Made by a program: the position numbers and the translations under genes
Assembly (NCBI GenBank): GCA_016214985.1
Contig: JACRMM010000046.1
Span: forward strand, 1-64,000
From: Deltaproteobacteria bacterium
GTDB lineage: Bacteria; Desulfobacterota; Deferrisomatia; Deferrisomatales; JACRMM01
Direction of reading: 5' to 3'
Length of the DNA: 64,000 bases
The notes under the pieces: model-generated
Told to the model about the DNA's origin: nothing
Seen by the model: only the letters and a program-made list of their open reading frames with translations
The model's database searches: none
In this document: one piece after another, positions 28,143-37,378 of the stretch
How positions within the stretch are numbered: position 1 is the stretch's first letter
Layout of the letters: every line of letters starts with the position of its first letter

Positions 28143-29339
28143 ATGAGAAAGATCGCGATCGCCGCCACCGCTGCTTCGCTCCTGGCCTGGGCAGCCACGG
28201 CCGGGGCAGCGGGTCCCATCAAGGTGGGGATCCCCCTGCCGCTTACCGGCCCCGAGGCCAAGTTCGGCGAGATCGAGAAGCGCTCCTACGAGTTCGCCGT
28301 GGGGGAGATCAACGCCGCGGGCGGGGTCAAGGGGATGAAGCTCGAGCTCGACATCCAAGACAGCCAGGGCAAGCCCGAGGTCTCGCGGGCCATCGCCGAG
28401 AAGTTCATCGACGTCCAGAAGTACCCCTTCATCTTGGGCGACTACTCCTCGTCCTGCTCTAAGGCCGTGGCCGCCGTGGCCGAGGAGAGGAAGATCCCCT
28501 ACCTGGTGGTCACCGGCGCCGCCGACGACATCACCAAGCAGAACTACAAGTACGTGTTCCGCCTCAACCCCTCGTCGAGCTACTACAACAGCGGGCTGTG
28601 GGGCTTCCTGCGCGAGGTGGTAAAGCCCAAGAGCGTCGCGATCCTCTACGAGTCCTCCGACTTCGGCAGCTCGGGCTCGAAGGCCATGGAGAAGGAAGCC
28701 AAGGCCGCCGGGATCGAAGTGCTCATGAACGAGAAGTACGAGAAGGGGGCGGTGGACTTCAAGCCCATCCTGTCGAGCCTGAAGGCGAAGCGCCCCGACA
28801 TGATCTACATGGTCTCCTACGTGATGGACGCCTCGCTCCTGATGCGCCAGATCAAGGAGCTCCGGATCGACGCCAAGCTCTTCGCCGGGGGCGCGGCGGG
28901 TTTTGCCATCCCGGAGTTCATCGACAACGCTAAGGACGCCTCGGAGGACGTCGTGACGTCCACCCTCTGGAGCGCCAACGTCCCCTTCAAGGGCGCGAAG
29001 GAGTTCGCCAAGAAGTACAAGGACAAGTACGGCGACTTCCCCTCCTACCACGGCGCCGAGGCGTACTCGGCGCTCTACGTAATCGCCGACGCCCTGAAGC
29101 GGGCCAAGAGTTCGTCCGTGCCGACCCCGGACGCCATCCGCGAGGCCCTGAAGGCCACGAAGATGGACACGGCCTTCGGCTCGGTGCAGTTCGAGGACAG
29201 GGACGGCTACCAGAACCAGAACTTCCAGGAGACGCTGGTGATGCAGGTCATCAAGGGGGAGCACCAGACGATCTGGCCCAAGAAGTTCGCCAGCGCCCCC
29301 TACGTCTTCCCCATCCCCGCCTGGAGGGATCGGCGGTAA
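28143..29339 (+). CDS. livK: Branched-chain amino-acid ABC transporter, periplasmic substrate-binding protein
   Basis: A 398-residue periplasmic binding protein with a signal peptide (MRKIAIAATAASLLAWAATA, cleaved near GAA). The type I fold shows IKVGIPLPLTGPEAKFG, EINAAGGVKGMKLEL and ILGDYSSSCSKAVAAVAEE, typical of the LivJ/LivK/HAAT family. It delivers a hydrophobic amino acid, amide or similar small molecule to the LivHM permease; the ligand cannot be fixed from sequence. AGAGGAGGG lies upstream of the ATG; the open frame further upstream is leader. First gene of the livKHMGF operon. Confidence 0.92.
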   Translation: MRKIAIAATAASLLAWAATAGAAGPIKVGIPLPLTGPEAKFGEIEKRSYEFAVGEINAAGGVKGMKLELDIQDSQGKPEVSRAIAEKFIDVQKYPFILGDYSSSCSKAVAAVAEERKIPYLVVTGAADDITKQNYKYVFRLNPSSSYYNSGLWGFLREVVKPKSVAILYESSDFGSSGSKAMEKEAKAAGIEVLMNEKYEKGAVDFKPILSSLKAKRPDMIYMVSYVMDASLLMRQIKELRIDAKLFAGGAAGFAIPEFIDNAKDASEDVVTSTLWSANVPFKGAKEFAKKYKDKYGDFPSYHGAEAYSALYVIADALKRAKSSSVPTPDAIREALKATKMDTAFGSVQFEDRDGYQNQNFQETLVMQVIKGEHQTIWPKKFASAPYVFPIPAWRDRR

Positions 29340-29414
29340 CCCGCGGCTCGCCGGGCGCGCGCGGGGTCGAGGCCCCGCGGCCCCGGACCGTCCGCCCTGC
29401 CCAAGGGGATGGCC

Positions 29415-30326
29415 ATGGTCCAGCTCGAAGTCTTCCTCCAGACCCTCATCCAGGGGGTGTTGCTCGGGGGCCTCTACGCGCTGATCGGCATCGGCATGAC
29501 GCTCATCATGGGGGTCATGAAGATCATCAACCTCGCCCACGGCGAGCTGATGATGATCGCCATGTACGCGGCCTTCTGGCTCTTCACCTTGTGGGGCGTA
29601 GACCCCTACGTCTCGCTCCTGGTGACGGTACCGCTCCTGTTCGTGATCGGCGTGCTCCTCCAGAAGGCGCTGATCGCACCGGTGCTCAAGGTGGACTCGA
29701 TCCTGCCCGAGAATCAGGTCATCCTGACCGTGGGCATCGGTATGGTGCTGCAGAACCTGGCCACCCTCTTCTTCACCTCCGACTACCGCTCTGCGCCGGT
29801 CTCCTACGCCTCCAACGCGTGGTACCTGAGCGACTGGTGGCGCTCCTCGCCGATCGAGCTCAGCTTCTCGGTGCCCTCGATGGTCTCCTTCCTCCTCGCG
29901 GTCGGGATCACGCTCGCCTTGTGGTGGTTCCTGCAGAGGACCGACACGGGCAAGGCCATCCGAGCCACGGCCCAGGACCGCGACGCGGCTCTGATCCTGG
30001 GCATCAACGTGGACCGGATGACACTTCTCACGTTTGGCCTCGGAGCGGCGCTCGTGGGCGCCGCCGGGAGCCTCTTTCTCCCCATGTACTACCTGTTCCC
30101 GGCCCTGGGCGGCCGGTTCACCCTCATCGCATTCGTGATCACGATCCTCGGGGGCCTGGGCTCCACCTACGGGGCGATCCTCGGCGGGGTGATCCTGGGC
30201 ATCTTCGAGTCCATGACCGCCGCATACGTGGGCATGGGGTGGGCGCCCGTGGGTCGATTCGCCGTCTTCGTGGCGTGCCTGATCTTCCTCCCCGGCGGCC
30301 TCGCCGGGCTCCTCAGGCGTCGGTAG
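29415..30326 (+). CDS. livH: Branched-chain amino-acid ABC transporter permease LivH
   Basis: An inner-membrane permease of about 303 residues with eight or more hydrophobic helices; LGGLYALIGIGMTLIMGVMK and INLAHGELMM are LivH signatures, and ILGINVDRM forms the cytoplasmic coupling loop. Two Met codons occur (29409 and 29415); AAGGGG directly abuts the first and is 6 bases from the second, so I chose the second. Pairs with LivM to form the channel. Confidence 0.92.
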   Translation: MVQLEVFLQTLIQGVLLGGLYALIGIGMTLIMGVMKIINLAHGELMMIAMYAAFWLFTLWGVDPYVSLLVTVPLLFVIGVLLQKALIAPVLKVDSILPENQVILTVGIGMVLQNLATLFFTSDYRSAPVSYASNAWYLSDWWRSSPIELSFSVPSMVSFLLAVGITLALWWFLQRTDTGKAIRATAQDRDAALILGINVDRMTLLTFGLGAALVGAAGSLFLPMYYLFPALGGRFTLIAFVITILGGLGSTYGAILGGVILGIFESMTAAYVGMGWAPVGRFAVFVACLIFLPGGLAGLLRRR

Positions 30327-30336
30327 GGAGGGCCCC

Positions 30337-31317
30337 ATGGGAAAGACGACGGTTCAAGTGCTCAGGGTCCCTCTTGCGGTGCTCTTCCTCCTCGCGGTGG
30401 CCCCCCTCGTGCCGGGGCTGACCAGCTCCTACTCGATGCACATCCTCATCCTGGCGCTCCTGTGGAGCATCATCGGGATGGCCTGGAACCTCCTGGGCGG
30501 CTATTGCGGCCAGGTCTCTTTCGGCCATGCCGCGTTCTTCGGCATCGGCGCCTACACGGCCGGCATCCTCTACTACCAGTTCGGCGTGTCGTCGTGGTGG
30601 GGCCTGCCCCTGGCCGTCGTGATCGTGCCGGTCGGCGCCCTGGTGGTGGGCTACATCTGCCTGAGGCTGCGCGGCCCGTACTTCGCCCTGGGTACGCTGG
30701 CGATGGGCGAGGTGCTCCGCGTCACGGCCGAGAACTTGGAGGAGTTCACCGGCGGTGCCCGGGGCATCCTGCTCGAGCGGCGCACGTGGGTGGGCAAGGA
30801 GCCGTACTACTACATCATCCTGGCCCTGACCGTGGTCACGTTCATCGTGGTGGAGGTCGTGGTCAAGTCGAAGCTCGGCTACTACTTCGTGGCGATCCGA
30901 GAGGACCAGGACGCGGCGGAGTCCCTGGGCATCCCGACTACGCTGTACAAGAACGTGGCCCTGGTTCTCAGTGCGCTCTTCACCGGCCTCGCCGGCGCGT
31001 TCTACACGAGCTACATGGGCTACATCGAGCCCCACATCGTCTTCGCGCTCCACGACATCTCCATCATCACCATCATGGTGGTGATGGTGGGCGGAGTGGC
31101 CACGCGCTGGGGGCCCTTCGTGGGCGCGGCCATCATGGTCGTGCTCTCGGAGTTCATCCGGACCCTGCCGCGGATCGGTGCGGCGCACCAGACGCTCTTT
31201 GGGGTGCTTCTGATCGTGATCATCATCTTCCTTCCCAACGGCGTCGTGGGCGACTTTCGCAAGCTCACGCGGCTCTTCGCGGGGGGCCGGAAGCCCCTGC
31301 CCGAAGGAGGGAACTGA
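30337..31317 (+). CDS. livM: Branched-chain amino-acid ABC transporter permease LivM
   Basis: A 326-residue inner-membrane permease. WNLLGGYCGQVSFGHAAFFG is the diagnostic LivM block, and REDQDAAESLGIPTTLYKN is the cytoplasmic loop that contacts the ATPases. The gene begins 10 bp after livH, preceded by GGGAGGG, and its stop lies one base before the livG start codon. Partner of LivH in the translocation pore. Confidence 0.93.
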   Translation: MGKTTVQVLRVPLAVLFLLAVAPLVPGLTSSYSMHILILALLWSIIGMAWNLLGGYCGQVSFGHAAFFGIGAYTAGILYYQFGVSSWWGLPLAVVIVPVGALVVGYICLRLRGPYFALGTLAMGEVLRVTAENLEEFTGGARGILLERRTWVGKEPYYYIILALTVVTFIVVEVVVKSKLGYYFVAIREDQDAAESLGIPTTLYKNVALVLSALFTGLAGAFYTSYMGYIEPHIVFALHDISIITIMVVMVGGVATRWGPFVGAAIMVVLSEFIRTLPRIGAAHQTLFGVLLIVIIIFLPNGVVGDFRKLTRLFAGGRKPLPEGGN

Positions 31318-31318
31318 C

Positions 31319-32044
31319 ATGGCGCTCCTCGAAGTAGACGGCGCGAGCAAGGCTTTCGGCGGCTTGATGGCCGTGAACGACGTGACCTTCGGCGTGGAGA
31401 AGGGCGAGACCGTGGGCCTGATCGGGCCCAACGGCGCGGGCAAGACGACGCTCTTCAACCTCGTGAACGGTTTCTTCCCCCTGACGGCCGGGCAGGTCCG
31501 ATTCCGGGGGGAGCGGATCGACGGCCTGAAGCCCCACAAGGTGTGCCGCAAGGGCGTGGCGCGCACCTTCCAGGTCGTGAAACCGCTCCAGCGCATGAGC
31601 GTCCTGGACAACGTGATCGCGTCGTCCTTCCTCCGGTTTCCCACCATCGGCCAGGCCCGGAAGAACGCCGAGGAGGTGCTGGAGTTCACGGGCCTCTCCT
31701 CGGTCTCGGCGACGATCTCGAAGGGGTTGCCCCTGGGGCTGCGCAAGCGCCTCGAGATCGCCCGGGCGTTGGCCACCAAGCCCGCGCTGCTGCTGTTGGA
31801 CGAGGCCTGCGCCGGGCTGAATCCCCACGAACTCGACGAGAACATCGCGATCATCCAGCGCATCAGGGCGTCGGGCGTCACGATCCTCGTCATCGAGCAC
31901 CACATGAAGGTGATCATGTCCATCAGCGACCGGATCGTAGTCCTGAACTACGGCCAGAAGATCGCGGAGGGTCTACCAGCCGACGTGGCCTCGAACCCTG
32001 AGGTCGTGGCCGCCTATCTGGGCGGGGAGGCGGCCCATGCTTAA
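31319..32044 (+). CDS. livG: Branched-chain amino-acid ABC transporter ATP-binding protein LivG
   Basis: A 241-residue ABC ATPase. Walker A is GPNGAGKTT, the signature region appears as SKGLPLGLRKRLEIARALA (the degenerate LSxGxR form usual in LivG), Walker B is LLLLDEACAGL and the switch His lies in VIEHHMKVI. GAAGGAGGG precedes the ATG. Its 3' end overlaps the livF start by 8 bases. Cytoplasmic, powering import with LivF. Confidence 0.93.
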   Translation: MALLEVDGASKAFGGLMAVNDVTFGVEKGETVGLIGPNGAGKTTLFNLVNGFFPLTAGQVRFRGERIDGLKPHKVCRKGVARTFQVVKPLQRMSVLDNVIASSFLRFPTIGQARKNAEEVLEFTGLSSVSATISKGLPLGLRKRLEIARALATKPALLLLDEACAGLNPHELDENIAIIQRIRASGVTILVIEHHMKVIMSISDRIVVLNYGQKIAEGLPADVASNPEVVAAYLGGEAAHA

Positions 32045-32741
32045 GGTCTCGAACGTGGACGTGTTCTACGGGGACGTGCAGGTGCTCTGGGGCGTCTCCT
32101 TTGAGGTGAAGGAGGGCGAGGTGGTCGCCCTCATCGGCGCCAACGGCGCCGGGAAGTCCACGACGCTCAAGACCGTCTCGGGTCTGCTCCGGCCCCGGAA
32201 AGGCAGTGTGGAGTTCGACGGCGAGCGGATCGACCAGATCCCGGCCTACCGGGTGATCGAAAAGGGCATCGCCCACGTGCCCGAGGCCCGCCGGCTCTTC
32301 CCGCAGATGAGTGTCGAGGAGAACCTGGAGCTCGGGGCGCTCAAGGGAGAGGCGAAGGCGAGGCGCAAGGAGACGCTGGAGAAGGTCTTCACCCGGTTTC
32401 CGCGCCTCAAGGAGCGCCGCCGCCAACTCGCGGGCACAATGTCCGGCGGCGAGCAGCAGATGGCGGCCGTGGGCCGCGGGCTCATGAGCCTGCCGAAGAT
32501 GCTCCTCTTCGACGAGCCGAGCCTGGGGCTCTCGCCACTCCTGGTCGAGGAGATCTTCAACGTCGTCCGCCAGGTGCGAGAGGACGGGGTGACCGTCCTG
32601 ATCGTGGAGCAGAACGTGCGCCAGACACTGGCCATCGCCGACCGGGCCTACGTGCTGGAGACTGGGAAGGTCATCCGGGAGGGAAGGGGGAAGGATCTGC
32701 TCGAGGACGAGGAGGTCAGGAAGGCCTACCTGGGAGTCTGA
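32037..32741 (+). CDS. livF: Branched-chain amino-acid ABC transporter ATP-binding protein LivF
   Basis: A 234-residue ABC ATPase. Walker A GANGAGKST, signature MSGGEQQMAAVGR, Walker B LLFDEPSLGLSP, and VEQNVRQTL with the acidic patch typical of LivF. The start overlaps the end of livG, indicating coupled translation. Last transporter gene of the operon; a small exported protein follows after 175 bp. Confidence 0.93.
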   Translation: MLKVSNVDVFYGDVQVLWGVSFEVKEGEVVALIGANGAGKSTTLKTVSGLLRPRKGSVEFDGERIDQIPAYRVIEKGIAHVPEARRLFPQMSVEENLELGALKGEAKARRKETLEKVFTRFPRLKERRRQLAGTMSGGEQQMAAVGRGLMSLPKMLLFDEPSLGLSPLLVEEIFNVVRQVREDGVTVLIVEQNVRQTLAIADRAYVLETGKVIREGRGKDLLEDEEVRKAYLGV

Positions 32742-32916
32742 CCTTGCCTGCCTCGGCGACCCCGCTCGGAGGATGCTGGATCGCCCGGGACCCATTGACG
32801 AAAGACGATCCGCTGGTATCCTTCGCGCCCGAGGAAGTGCTGCGGGCTCTCTTGTGTGCATTCGCACAAATTCAGCGGGATTGGGTGGCGGGCGTACGGC
32901 CCGGGAGGAGCTGTTC

Positions 32917-33282
32917 ATGAGGCAGGCGTGGGGTGTGCGGGTCGGGGTGTTGTGCATGGCAGGGGCCGTCGGGGCGGTCGGTGTCCTCTCGTCAAGAGCG
33001 CAGACCGCGGCGGCGCCGGCTGCTTCGCAGGAAGCGGTTAAGGAAGTGGGGATCCGGGGCGTGGTCGCCCGCGGGGCTGCCGAGGGTTCCTGCGCGATCA
33101 AGGTGAGCTTCGGGGCGAAGAAGGTGATCTCGTACGAAGTGGCACCCGAGAGCCCGAAGGCAAAGGACTTCGTCCCGCTGATCGGGAAGACGGTGGAAGC
33201 CACCGGCGTCATGAAGAAGGGCTCTCACGGCGAGAACCTCTTCGTCGTGTCGGCTGTTGAGGAGGTGGTGGCGCGGAAGTGA
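32917..33282 (+). CDS. Small exported protein of unknown function
   Basis: A 121-residue protein with a signal peptide (about residues 1-28, ending near SSRAQTA) and a compact beta-rich domain (GIRGVVARGAAEG, KKVISYEVAPESPKA, LIGKTVEATGVMKKG) reminiscent of small OB-like secreted domains, though no family can be named. GGGAGGAG sets the start. It is 175 bp after livF on the same strand and ends before a good terminator, so it may be the tail of the liv transcript or have its own promoter. Confidence 0.75.
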   Translation: MRQAWGVRVGVLCMAGAVGAVGVLSSRAQTAAAPAASQEAVKEVGIRGVVARGAAEGSCAIKVSFGAKKVISYEVAPESPKAKDFVPLIGKTVEATGVMKKGSHGENLFVVSAVEEVVARK

Positions 33283-33315
33283 CCCAACCCCAGGCCGCTA
33301 CGCCGGCCTGTTGAC

Positions 33316-33348
33316 GAGGGAGGGACCTCACACGGTTCCTCCCTCTTT
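33316..33348 (+). terminator. Rho-independent terminator after the liv region
   Basis: GAGGGAGGGACC (33316-33327) pairs with GGTTCCTCCCTC (33334-33345), 12 bp with one G-T pair and a 6-base loop, followed by TTTC. It closes the plus-strand block before the convergent copper ATPase gene. Confidence 0.72.
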
Positions 33349-33399
33349 CACGTCTACGGTCCGCAACGACGCCTGCCCCGGGAGAGACGTGCCCCAGAC

Positions 33400-36216
33400 T
33401 CAGACGGAGGGACGAAACCGGCGCATGAGGAGCGAGTTGGAGACGACCGACACGCTGCTCAGCGCCATGGCCGCACCGGCGATCACGGGGTGGAGGAGCC
33501 ACCCGGTGATGGGGTAGAGGACACCCGCGGCCAACGGAAGGCCCACCGAGTTGTAGACGAAGGCCCAGAAGAGGTTCTGGCGGATCTTGGCCATCGTGAA
33601 CCGGGAGAGCTCCATGGCCCGGGCCACGTCGCGAGGATCGCCGCGCACGAGCACGATGTCGCCGGCCTCGATCGCCACGTCGGTTCCGCTGCCGATGGCG
33701 ATTCCCACGTCCGCCTGGGTGAGGGCCGGCGCGTCGTTGATCCCGTCTCCGACCATGGCCACGACGAGCCCGGCGGACTGGAGACGCTGAATCTCCCTCG
33801 CTTTGTCCACGGGAAGCACCTCGGCGAGCACGTTCTGGATGCCCGCCTCACGGCCGATCGCCTCGGCCGTGCGCCGGTTGTCGCCGGTGAGCAGGTAGAC
33901 GCGAACGCCTCGGGCCATTAGGGCCTGAACCGCCTCCGTCGCTTGCTCCTTCAAGACGTCGGCGACGGCGAGCACGGCCACCGCTTGTCCGTTCACGGCG
34001 AGGCACAGGGCGGTCTTCCCCTGCACTTCGAGGCGCTCCTTCTCTGCCAGGAGGGCGGCGGGCTCGGCTCCCTGCTCTGCCAGGAAGCGGGCCGTGCCGA
34101 GGAGCACCCGACGGCCGTCCACGATCCCCTCGACCCCCTGACCGGGGTGCGCGCGGAAGGCATCGACCGCGGCGCCTGGCGTTCCGCGCTCCTTCTCCGC
34201 GGCGACGATCGCCTCGGCCAGGGGATGCTCCGACGCGGCCTCCACGGCGGCTGCGAGGTGCAGGGCCTCGGCTGCGTCCTGACCTGCGATCGCCACGGTG
34301 TCGGTGAGCCTCGGCTGGCCGCGGGTCAGGGTCCCGGTCTTGTCGAAGACCACGGCCTGGACCTCTCCGGCCCGCTGGAGAGCCGCGGCGCCGCGGATGA
34401 GGATCCCCAACTCGGCGCCCACGCCCGTGCCGACCATGACCGCAGTCGGCGTCGCGAGGCCCAGCGCGCAGGGACAGGCGATGATGAGGACCGCGATGAA
34501 GGCGTTGAGCGCGAACGCGAGATCCTTACCCCCCAGGGTGACCCAGAAGAGGAACGCGAGGGTCGCGACCCCGACCACCGCGGGCACGAAGACGCCCGAG
34601 ACGCGGTCGGCGAGGCTCTGGATCGGCGCCTTCGAGCCCTGGGCCTCCTCGACCAGGTGAATGATCTGCGCCAGGGCAGTGTCGGCCCCGACTCGCGTCG
34701 CCTCGAAGACGAACGTGCCGGTCCGGTTGAGCGTGGCTCCGACCACCGTGTCGCCGGGCGCCTTCTCCGCGGGGATCGACTCGCCGGTGATCATGGACTC
34801 GTCCACGGCCGAGTGCCCCTCCAAGACCCGGCCGTCCACGGGGATCTTCTCCCCGGGCCGCACCCGCACCCAGTCGCCCACTTCGACCTCGTCCACGGGC
34901 ACTTCGGTCTCGGCACCGTCCCGGACGACGCGCGCGGTGCGGGGTTGCAGGCCCACCAGCTTCTTGATGGCCTCGCTCGTCTTGCCCCGGGCCACCGCTT
35001 CCAGGGTCTTCCCGAGGAGGATGAAGGCCAGCAGCAGCCCGGCGGTCTCGTAGTAGAGGTGTCCGCCGCCCCAGAAGGTCTGATACAGGCTGTAGAGGTA
35101 CGCCGTGCCGGTGCCGAGGGCCACGAGGCTGTCCATGTTGGGCGAGAGGTGGACAAGGGCACGGACCCCGTTTCGGTAGAAGTTCGAGCCCGCGAGCACG
35201 ATCGGGGTGCACAGGGTCAGCTGGAGAAGGCCGATCCACGCCGCGGACACCCCGGGCACCGGCAGCCCGACCATGGGACCCATGGCCACGTACAGGAGCG
35301 GGAGCGAGAATACCCAGGCTACGGTCAGCCGCAGGCGGAACGAGCGAACCTCGGCGCGGCGCGCCTCCGCCTCCGCGTCGCGGCCCTCCGCCAGCGCGGC
35401 GCCGAAGCCGAGCCCCTGTACCGCACCACTCAGGTCTGCCACGCGCCGCTGCACGGGATCGTAGAGCACCCGAACCCGGCCGGCGGCGAGGGACACGCGG
35501 GCGGAGCGGACGCCCGCGAGGGCGCCGAGCGCGTTCTCGATGGCCTGGGCGTCAGCGCTCGTGCCGAGGCCCGAAACGGTGAGGTCGACGGATCGGCCCT
35601 GATCCGGGGCCCGCACGCCATAGCCGGCTTTCTCCACCGCCGCCACGAGGTCGGTTCGCGCGGCACGCCCTGCGTCGAACTCCACGTACGCCTTCGAAGC
35701 GGCAAAGTTGACATTGGCCAGGGCCACGCCGGGAACCTTCCGGAGCCCCCGCTCGATCGCCTGGGCGCAGGCGGCACAGCTCATGCCTGTGAGGTCGAGG
35801 ACGTCCTTGCCCGACGCCGTGCCGGCGCCCGACTCGGGCTCGTCACCCGTCATGGCCGGCGCGCGGACCGCCTCGGTCCGGTAGCGGGCGAGCACGCCCA
35901 CCGGGTCGGCCCGGAACTTGTCCCGGCACGTGGGGTTGCAGAAGTAGTACCGCTCGCCTCTGTAGTCTGCGGTACCGCCTCGAGGGCTCGCTTCGTCGAC
36001 GGTCATGCGGCAGATGGGGTCGATGCTCCGGCCGGCCTCCGGCGCGGGAATCGCCGACGGCGGCACGAGGTAGCGCTCCGGGTCGGCCAGGAACTTCTCC
36101 CGGCACGTGGGGTTGCAGAAGTAGTAGGTCTGCCCCTCGTGCTCGGCGGTGCCCCCTCTTGGGCTCGTGGGATCCACTTCCATGTGACAGATCGGGTCGA
36201 TCGCAGTCTCGTTCAT
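33400..36216 (-). CDS. copA: Copper-translocating P1B-type ATPase with two N-terminal YHS domains
   Basis: A 938-residue heavy-metal ATPase. Two YHS domains come first (residues ~5-45 and ~57-100; DPICHMEV...[12 protein letters not shown] and DPICRMTV...[12 protein letters not shown]), then an HMA domain with MSCAAC, then a second HMA-like domain ([17 protein letters not shown]) that lacks the CxxC. The core has the CPCALG transport motif (Cys near 581), phosphorylation site DKTGTLT (Asp near 625), HP dipeptide SEHPLAEA and [10 protein letters not shown]. It exports Cu(I) from the cytoplasm. The ATG at 36216 was chosen because GGGGAGAAAGG lies upstream and the YHS motif begins right after. 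No cueR or csoR neighbour. Confidence 0.92.
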   Translation of the reverse strand: MNETAIDPICHMEVDPTSPRGGTAEHEGQTYYFCNPTCREKFLADPERYLVPPSAIPAPEAGRSIDPICRMTVDEASPRGGTADYRGERYYFCNPTCRDKFRADPVGVLARYRTEAVRAPAMTGDEPESGAGTASGKDVLDLTGMSCAACAQAIERGLRKVPGVALANVNFAASKAYVEFDAGRAARTDLVAAVEKAGYGVRAPDQGRSVDLTVSGLGTSADAQAIENALGALAGVRSARVSLAAGRVRVLYDPVQRRVADLSGAVQGLGFGAALAEGRDAEAEARRAEVRSFRLRLTVAWVFSLPLLYVAMGPMVGLPVPGVSAAWIGLLQLTLCTPIVLAGSNFYRNGVRALVHLSPNMDSLVALGTGTAYLYSLYQTFWGGGHLYYETAGLLLAFILLGKTLEAVARGKTSEAIKKLVGLQPRTARVVRDGAETEVPVDEVEVGDWVRVRPGEKIPVDGRVLEGHSAVDESMITGESIPAEKAPGDTVVGATLNRTGTFVFEATRVGADTALAQIIHLVEEAQGSKAPIQSLADRVSGVFVPAVVGVATLAFLFWVTLGGKDLAFALNAFIAVLIIACPCALGLATPTAVMVGTGVGAELGILIRGAAALQRAGEVQAVVFDKTGTLTRGQPRLTDTVAIAGQDAAEALHLAAAVEAASEHPLAEAIVAAEKERGTPGAAVDAFRAHPGQGVEGIVDGRRVLLGTARFLAEQGAEPAALLAEKERLEVQGKTALCLAVNGQAVAVLAVADVLKEQATEAVQALMARGVRVYLLTGDNRRTAEAIGREAGIQNVLAEVLPVDKAREIQRLQSAGLVVAMVGDGINDAPALTQADVGIAIGSGTDVAIEAGDIVLVRGDPRDVARAMELSRFTMAKIRQNLFWAFVYNSVGLPLAAGVLYPITGWLLHPVIAGAAMALSSVSVVSNSLLMRRFRPSV

Positions 36217-36411
36217 AAAACGGCCTTTCTCCCCTGCGGTCCGGCCCTTTGATGCTAGCACCGGGGAATCGATTCACAAAGCCGACGGTGAGGGCGCAGC
36301 CGCTGACTTCTCCAGGTGACTTCTCCGGGTGTCGGATCCCTTGGACCGTGCTACTCTTCCCCCTTCTTTTGAACGATGGGTACCGGACGGGAAGAAGGAG
36401 GGAGCCCTGCG

Positions 36412-36825
36412 ATGAGGAGAGAGCAGTTGCTGGCCGTCGCAGCGGCAGTGTCGCTGTCCTGGATGGTTGTGCCGGGCTGGACGCCCAGGGGATGGGCGCA
36501 GGCCCCGGAGACTCGGCCCACGACGGCCGAGAGCCGAGAGCAGTATGCGGCGCGCGTGGAGAAGGAGATCAAGGGCCTGGGTGCCAGAATCGAGGAACTG
36601 ACCAAGAAGGCGGAGGCCGCGGGGGGCAGTGCCAGAAAGGCGTCCAAGAGGGAGTCCAAGAAGGTGCTGGAGGAGCTCAAGGCCAAGAAGGAGGCGCTGG
36701 AGCGAAAGCTCGGGGCCCTGAAGTTGTCGACCGGCAGGGCGTGGCGCGATCTCAAGTCCGGCCTGGACGAAGCCCTGGAGGACGTCCACAAGTCGCTGGA
36801 ACGGGCGAAGAATCGATTTCCGTAG
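36412..36825 (+). CDS. Small exported coiled-coil protein
   Basis: A 137-residue protein with a signal peptide (MRREQLLAVAAAVSLSWMVV, cleavage near GWAQA) followed by a Lys/Glu/Ala-rich heptad-repeat helix (VEKEIKGLGARIEELTKKAE; ELKAKKEALERKLGAL). The composition suggests a periplasmic coiled coil, similar in style to apolipoprotein-like stress proteins. GAAGGAGGG precedes the ATG. It is divergent from the copper ATPase and 30 bp upstream of the CMD-family gene, probably in one operon with it. No family assigned. Confidence 0.75.
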   Translation: MRREQLLAVAAAVSLSWMVVPGWTPRGWAQAPETRPTTAESREQYAARVEKEIKGLGARIEELTKKAEAAGGSARKASKRESKKVLEELKAKKEALERKLGALKLSTGRAWRDLKSGLDEALEDVHKSLERAKNRFP

Positions 36826-36855
36826 ACGCGCGTTACGGCAAGAGGAGGAGACCCG

Positions 36856-37164
36856 ATGGAAGACCTGCACGCGGTGTTCTCGCAGTTCAAAGAGCGCTTC
36901 CCGGAGATCCAGCGCAAGGAGGCGGAACTCGGCGCGGCGATCCACGAGCGGGGCGGTCCCCTTCCGGAGAAGGTGCGCTGGCTTCTCAAGGTCGCGATCT
37001 CCGCCGCGACGCGCCATGGCCGCGCCCTGGAGACGCATCTCGCGAAGGCGCGGGAGGCGGGCGCCTCGGAGGACGAGATCCTCCACGTGCTCCTGCTCCT
37101 CATCCCCACCTGCGGCTTTCCCACGTTCATGGAAGCCTACGACGTCGCGAGCCAACGGGGCTGA
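36856..37164 (+). CDS. Carboxymuconolactone decarboxylase (CMD/AhpD-like) family protein
   Basis: A 102-residue all-helical protein with the CMD pattern: LPEKVRWLLKVAISAATRHG, ETHLAKAREAGASEDEILHVL, then PTCGFPTFMEAY. AhpD-type members carry a CxxC peroxidase pair; here the expected site reads TRHGRALETH with no cysteine pair, so peroxidase activity is doubtful. Homologues form hexamers or trimers in the cytoplasm. AGAGGAGG precedes the ATG. Confidence 0.8.
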   Translation: MEDLHAVFSQFKERFPEIQRKEAELGAAIHERGGPLPEKVRWLLKVAISAATRHGRALETHLAKAREAGASEDEILHVLLLLIPTCGFPTFMEAYDVASQRG

Positions 37165-37300
37165 TACCAGGCTGGCGCTCGGAGCCGAATCGATCGTGAT
37201 CCACCGATTGCCCAGATCATGACGGACACGTCTTGCGAGCAGTAACGCGACTCGTTTCAGCAACCCCGACCACCGGCGGTGACTGAGGGTGCCGCCTTAG

Positions 37301-37324
37301 ACAAAATCTACTAAATCTGCGGAT
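37301..37324. repeat. Fragment of the AATCTGCGGAT repeat family
   Basis: AAAATCTACTAAATCTGCGG followed by AT is typical of a dispersed simple repeat (AATCTGCGTAATCTGCGGAT-type) found between genes in many bacteria. A second, inverted example lies at 62639-62736 in this window. Confidence 0.5.
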
Positions 37325-37378
37325 AGGTCCCCGCGGAATTGATCCGCGTCCCATCTGCCCGCCCAGCGGGAGGTTCCC

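Noticed and set aside
33943..36252. 769-codon plus-strand frame opposite the copper ATPase
   Set aside because: Low-complexity Gly/Arg/His/Leu composition, no ribosome site, fully antisense to a clear P-type ATPase.
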